Shown here: positions 24,415 through 27,047 of the stretch, piece after piece
Layout of the letters: every line of letters begins with the position of its first letter
Position numbering within the stretch: the stretch's first letter is position 1
DNA from: RGIG2161 sp964525525
GTDB lineage: Bacteria > Bacillota > Clostridia > Oscillospirales > CAG-272
Assembly: GCA_964525525.1 (NCBI GenBank)
Contig: CAZGHD010000018.1
Span: 1-27,047, forward strand
Length of the DNA: 27,047 nucleotides
Direction: 5' to 3'
The notes under the pieces: model-generated
Database searches by the model: none
Told to the model about the DNA's origin: nothing
What the model saw: only the letters and a program-made list of their open reading frames with translations
Program-made: the position numbers and the translations under genes

Positions 24415-24949
24415 TCGTAAATCCGTCGATGCTGATGCCTGCGATCTCCGAGCAGATTGCGGTACTTTTGCGGGCGTTATTGCTCGGGATATTTCTCGGC
24501 GTGATGTACGACGTTTTTCGGGTGACCCGCGTGTTCACGGGCGTGCGATACAGCGGTGTGCTTGAAAAGCTTTGGGCGAAAGAGCTTCCTTTTGTCGGTG
24601 GGTATTCGCTCGTGCGCGGAGAAAAAGTAACGGATAAGATAAAAAACGCAGTGGTCTGCGCGGGAGATGTTTTATTTTCCGTGGCGGCGGGAGTGGCAGT
24701 GTCTGTTTTTATATACCGATACTGCTACGGAATTGTGCGGTGGTACGTCTTTTTCGGGGCGCTGATCGGGTTTGTCGCCTACTATTTTACGGTCGGACGA
24801 GTGGTACTGACGGTAGCGGAATTTATAATGTTTTTACTGGTTACCGCGGTAAAATACGTGTTTTATTTTGTATCCCGACCGTTTATTTTGGCTTTCGTCA
24901 AAATAAAAAAGTTGCTCCAGAATCCTAAAAAATCCATAAAGAAAGCGGA
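24411..24949 (+). CDS. yabQ: Spore cortex protein YabQ, 3' end lost in the assembly gap
   Basis: About 179 codons of a polytopic membrane protein before the N gap. The N-terminal segment ISEQIAVLLRALLLGIFLGVMYDVFR is the YabQ signature; further helices lie at about 83-103, 108-124 and 130-155, followed by a basic stretch rich in Lys. YabQ localises to the outer forespore membrane and is needed for cortex formation in B. subtilis. The start ATG overlaps the yabP stop. The reading frame can be followed past the gap only into the start of divIC in another frame, so the true C-terminus and stop are not known; they probably fall in or near the missing bases. Confidence 0.88.
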
Positions 24950-24959
24950 NNNNNNNNNN
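24950..24959. other. Assembly gap of 10 N
   Basis: Ten undetermined bases interrupt the sequence between yabQ and divIC. Ten N is often a scaffold spacer of nominal size, so the real length may differ. The end of yabQ and the ribosome site of divIC are affected. Confidence 0.99.
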
Positions 24960-24963
24960 AAAA

Positions 24964-25254
24964 ATGAACTTAAAGGAACGTGTAAAATCAAACGTATTCG
25001 TACGCGTGGCTTTGGCTGTGTTCATCGCGTTTTGCGTTATCACAATAGTAAAAATACAGCTTGAGTTTAACGAGCTTGAGGAAAAGAAAGCCGCTTTGAA
25101 CGAGCAGATAGAAGATTACGTTTTCAGTATAGATAAAATTCAGAACGATCTTAACACTCCGGTAGACGACGATTACATAATCCGTATAGCGAAGGAAAAG
25201 CTTAATCTGCGTCTTCCCGAGGAAATAATATTTTATAACGATCTTGCAAATTAA
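24964..25254 (+). CDS. divIC: Septum formation initiator, DivIC/FtsB family
   Basis: A 96-residue bitopic cell-division protein. A basic cytosolic N-terminus is followed by one membrane helix at about 11-29 (VFVRVALAVFIAFCVITIV), a coiled coil at about 32-64 (LEFNELEEKKAALNEQIED) and a C-terminal segment YIIRIAKEKLNLRLPEEIIFYND, which is the conserved FtsB/DivIC end. DivIC pairs with FtsL and DivIB to activate septal wall synthesis. Position after yabQ is the same as in B. subtilis. The gap ends 4 nt before the ATG, so the ribosome-binding site cannot be seen; the start is chosen from the family N-terminus. Confidence 0.93.
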   Translation: MNLKERVKSNVFVRVALAVFIAFCVITIVKIQLEFNELEEKKAALNEQIEDYVFSIDKIQNDLNTPVDDDYIIRIAKEKLNLRLPEEIIFYNDLAN

Positions 25255-25274
25255 GAGGTTCAAAATAAAGGTAA

Positions 25275-26702
25275 ATGAATAGAAATCAGGGTTCAAAAAG
25301 AAAATTGACCGTAAAAAGAGCTCCGGTCGGCAGGGTGAAAGCGCCGACAAGCGAACAGATAACAAAGGACACGTTTGAGACTTATGACGTTTTCAGCGAA
25401 AACGAATATTATGCAAACAGATCGCCGCACGAGAAGAAAAAAAGCGGTCTTTCTCCCGCGCTGTTCTTTTCTGTGGGAGGTGTTCTTCTTGCGGTCATTA
25501 TTATTATTTCGGTCGTGTTTTATATGGATCACAAGGAAAAGACGGACGCACTTACTGCCGCAAACGAGATGATCTATCAGCTTGAGTCGTACAAGGCACA
25601 GGCGATAGAGGATCTTGCCGAGCTTGAAGCTAAAAAAGCTCAGCTTGAAGCTGAAGTGGCAGAACTCAACATGAACACTGACGACAGAATAAAGCTCCTG
25701 AATCAGCAGATAGATGAAAAGAACGCGGCTATCTCCGCTCTTGACGAGACGATAAACCGCTATAAGGACATTTATGCGGTGGACGTCCGTGACCAGATGG
25801 AGATGGTAAACGAGCTTACCGAGCTTATAGAGGACGGCGCTCCGCTCCATAATCTCAAAGAGGGAATGGAAACGAGCGAGGTTAAAGTCGGAGACATTGA
25901 CGAAGAAGGTAACGAGATTACCGAAAAATATTTTTACGAATATCCGAAAATTTCCGTCTATTACGAGGATCTTTCCACAGGGTTCAGATATACCTATAAC
26001 GCAAGCGACGTAATGTACAGTGCGAGCGTAGTCAAGGCGATGTATATCGTGTCCTTGCTTGAGGACGTGTCTGCGGCGTATACCGCGGCAGAAGAAGCGC
26101 GGGAAAATCCCGAGGATCCGCTTGTTTTCGAAGACGAGAAGTACGATATAGAAAACAATAAATGGGTGCTTACAAATTCCGCGAAAAAGACCGGATCCGG
26201 TAAGATCAAGGACATGGACGAGGGTACGGAGTTTACCTATCTCGAGCTTGTAAAGTACGCGATTACCGAGAGCGATAACACCGCGTTTTACGAGCTTCGC
26301 CGCTTGTTTGAATACGACTCGTTTTATGCGCTGGCAAGCAGACTCGGCGTTAGAAGTATGGCTAAGTCGTTTAACAATCTTTCAGCCGAGGATGCGGGTA
26401 AGTTCCTGCGTCACATATACGAGTTTGTCGAAAGCGGAGATCGTTTTGGCGAGATACTCAAAGAGTATATGATGAGCACGAAATTCAATATTCTTATCCC
26501 GTCGGCGGTGTATCCCACAAAGGTCGCACATAAATACGGCTGGGACGAAGAAGCTTATCACGACGCGGGAATCGTTTACGATGAAAAGCCGTACATCCTG
26601 GTTATAATGACCGATATGGACGAAGCGGGCGACGACACGAATGACTACATAAAAACGATAGTCAAAAAAATACACAAGCTTCATAAGAATTTCTATGGTT
26701 GA
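25275..26702 (+). CDS. Membrane-anchored coiled-coil serine hydrolase (class A beta-lactamase fold)
   Basis: A 475-residue protein with a basic cytosolic N-terminus (about 1-60), one membrane helix at about 61-83, a coiled coil at about 86-165 rich in Leu, Glu and Ala, and an extracytoplasmic hydrolase domain from about 225. The hydrolase has SVVK at 251-254 (SxxK with Ser nucleophile), SDN at 333-335 and HKYG at 419-422 in place of KTG, which is the order of class A beta-lactamase-like serine enzymes. It lies 20 nt after divIC with AAAGG before the ATG. A wall-related hydrolase or penicillin-binding role, perhaps at the septum, is inferred from place and architecture; antibiotic breakdown is neither shown nor needed. 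In B. subtilis spoIIE lies near this site; this is not SpoIIE. Confidence 0.82.
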   Translation: MNRNQGSKRKLTVKRAPVGRVKAPTSEQITKDTFETYDVFSENEYYANRSPHEKKKSGLSPALFFSVGGVLLAVIIIISVVFYMDHKEKTDALTAANEMIYQLESYKAQAIEDLAELEAKKAQLEAEVAELNMNTDDRIKLLNQQIDEKNAAISALDETINRYKDIYAVDVRDQMEMVNELTELIEDGAPLHNLKEGMETSEVKVGDIDEEGNEITEKYFYEYPKISVYYEDLSTGFRYTYNASDVMYSASVVKAMYIVSLLEDVSAAYTAAEEARENPEDPLVFEDEKYDIENNKWVLTNSAKKTGSGKIKDMDEGTEFTYLELVKYAITESDNTAFYELRRLFEYDSFYALASRLGVRSMAKSFNNLSAEDAGKFLRHIYEFVESGDRFGEILKEYMMSTKFNILIPSAVYPTKVAHKYGWDEEAYHDAGIVYDEKPYILVIMTDMDEAGDDTNDYIKTIVKKIHKLHKNFYG

Positions 26703-26774
26703 ACGTAAAAAATCTCACTGCCCAAAAGCGTAATGTCGTTAGCGAAGAATTATGCAAACCGAGTGGGATAACCG

Positions 26775-26812
26775 AAAAGACAGCATAGTCTATGATGGCT
26801 ATGCTGTCTTTT
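26775..26812 (+). terminator. Terminator-like hairpin after the serine hydrolase gene
   Basis: A perfect 14-bp stem (AAAAGACAGCATAG, 26775-26788, with its complement at 26799-26812) encloses a 10-nt loop. The stem ends in TTTT and is followed by ACATTATT, so the U tract is partly inside the stem. It separates the divIC/hydrolase transcript from the response regulator promoter, and by symmetry it could act on both strands. Confidence 0.7.
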
Positions 26813-26841
26813 ACATTATTGTGACGAATATGTCACTATCG

Positions 26842-26870
26842 TTGTTTTATTTGCTGATTTATGCTATAAT
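26842..26870 (+). promoter_or_regulatory. Sigma-A promoter for the response regulator gene
   Basis: TTGTTT (26842-26847) and a perfect TATAAT (26865-26870) are spaced by 17 nt, with TGC directly before the -10 as an extended element. Transcription would start near 26877, about 23 nt before the ATG. Confidence 0.78.
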
Positions 26871-26899
26871 GTTATACTGGTATAGAAGGAAGTGAGAAT

Positions 26900-27047
26900 A
26901 TGACGAAGATACTTTTGGTTGAGGACGATAAAACTATCGTTGCAAACCTGACTGAATTCCTGAATAACGAAGGATATATCGTAAAGAGCGTGCCCGGTCA
27001 GACAGCGGCTATGAGCCTGCTTGCAGAAAACAAGGCCGACCTTGTTC
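26900..27047 (+). CDS. Response regulator receiver domain, 3' truncated by the window
   Basis: The first 49 residues of a two-component response regulator. It begins MTKILLVEDDKTIVANL, where the Glu-Asp-Asp acidic pocket (about 8-10) binds magnesium next to the phospho-acceptor Asp. The visible part ends just at LLAENKADLV, directly before the expected DxxxPxxxG with that Asp. The style of the N-terminus fits the OmpR family, but the output domain lies outside the window. GAAGGAAGTGAG precedes the ATG. A sensor kinase gene is likely downstream, out of view. Confidence 0.88.
   Translation, partial: MTKILLVEDDKTIVANLTEFLNNEGYIVKSVPGQTAAMSLLAENKADLV

Larger units (their letters stand above)
26703..26899. 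other. Non-coding spacer with stem-loop structure and a promoter
   Basis: No convincing gene lies in this 197-base stretch. Its first half has possible RNA pairing: ATCTCACT (26711-26718) with AGTGGGAT (26762-26769), including one wobble, enclosing a small CGTAA/TTAGCG stem. A terminator-like hairpin and the promoter of the response regulator follow and are listed separately. Confidence 0.5.

Noticed and set aside
24950..25064. Extension of yabQ through the N gap to a stop at 25064
   Set aside because: After the gap the frame translates divIC sequence out of frame. The join across ten N is arbitrary, so I end yabQ at the gap.
25275..26702. Call as an antibiotic-resistance beta-lactamase
   Set aside because: There is no secretion-type signal, a long coiled coil precedes the domain, the third motif is HKYG, and the context is cell division; a wall-related serine hydrolase is the more careful reading.
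26703..26899. tRNA gene or riboswitch in the spacer before the response regulator
   Set aside because: No cloverleaf with T-loop/A-box signatures and no known riboswitch core could be recognised; only simple stems are present.

Overview
The window looks like a chromosomal stretch from an anaerobic, endospore-forming member of the Clostridia (Firmicutes), probably from a draft or metagenome assembly, because it contains a 10-N gap. The taxonomic reading rests on a ferredoxin-dependent 2-oxoacid oxidoreductase operon, a glycyl radical enzyme, a CdaA/CdaR pair, the recJ-relA/spoT-dtd-hemZ order typical of Clostridia, and a block matching the Bacillus/Clostridium yab region (SpoVB/YabM-like flippase, MazG, HU, RqcP/YabO, YabP, YabQ, DivIC). 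I cannot assign a genus. Most of the window is compact core genome. I see no prophage, transposon, CRISPR array, rRNA or tRNA.

Left part (1-6669). A plus-strand glycyl radical enzyme, cut by the window edge, ends at 1114. It faces a minus-strand block across a perfect 26-bp hairpin (1118-1173). The minus block has two units. The first is a lone DUF1846 gene with its own strong promoter (about 2712-2740). The second is a six-gene run, in transcription order: GNAT acetyltransferase, MinD/ParA-like ATPase, 2x[4Fe-4S] ferredoxin, and the alpha, beta and gamma subunits of a 2-oxoacid:ferredoxin oxidoreductase. It ends at a clear terminator (2788-2820). The last three genes are joined by TAATG stop/start overlaps.

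Middle part (6670-23301). An AT-rich divergent promoter region precedes a long plus-strand run of 13 tightly spaced genes with gaps of 1-40 nt: cdaA, cdaR, a COG2509-type FAD dehydrogenase, an RseC-like protein, recJ, relA/spoT, dtd, hemZ, a nucleoside kinase-like P-loop protein, purine nucleoside phosphorylase, an MTA/SAH-deaminase-type amidohydrolase, a SpoVB/MurJ-like flippase and mazG. I see no internal terminator. The synthases of two second messengers, c-di-AMP and (p)ppGpp, may therefore share a transcript.

Right part (23302-27047). HU has its own near-consensus promoter and a downstream hairpin. Then come rqcP, yabP, yabQ (its 3' end runs into the N gap), divIC and a membrane-anchored coiled-coil serine hydrolase of beta-lactamase fold. 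A non-coding spacer (26703-26899) contains a terminator-like hairpin and a good promoter, followed by the start of a response regulator cut by the window end.

No clearly new biological system is visible. The better leads are the unassigned glycyl radical enzyme with an unusual radical-site context, the very long perfect hairpin next to it, the acetyltransferase/ATPase partners of the oxidoreductase, and the DivIC-adjacent serine hydrolase with an altered third motif.
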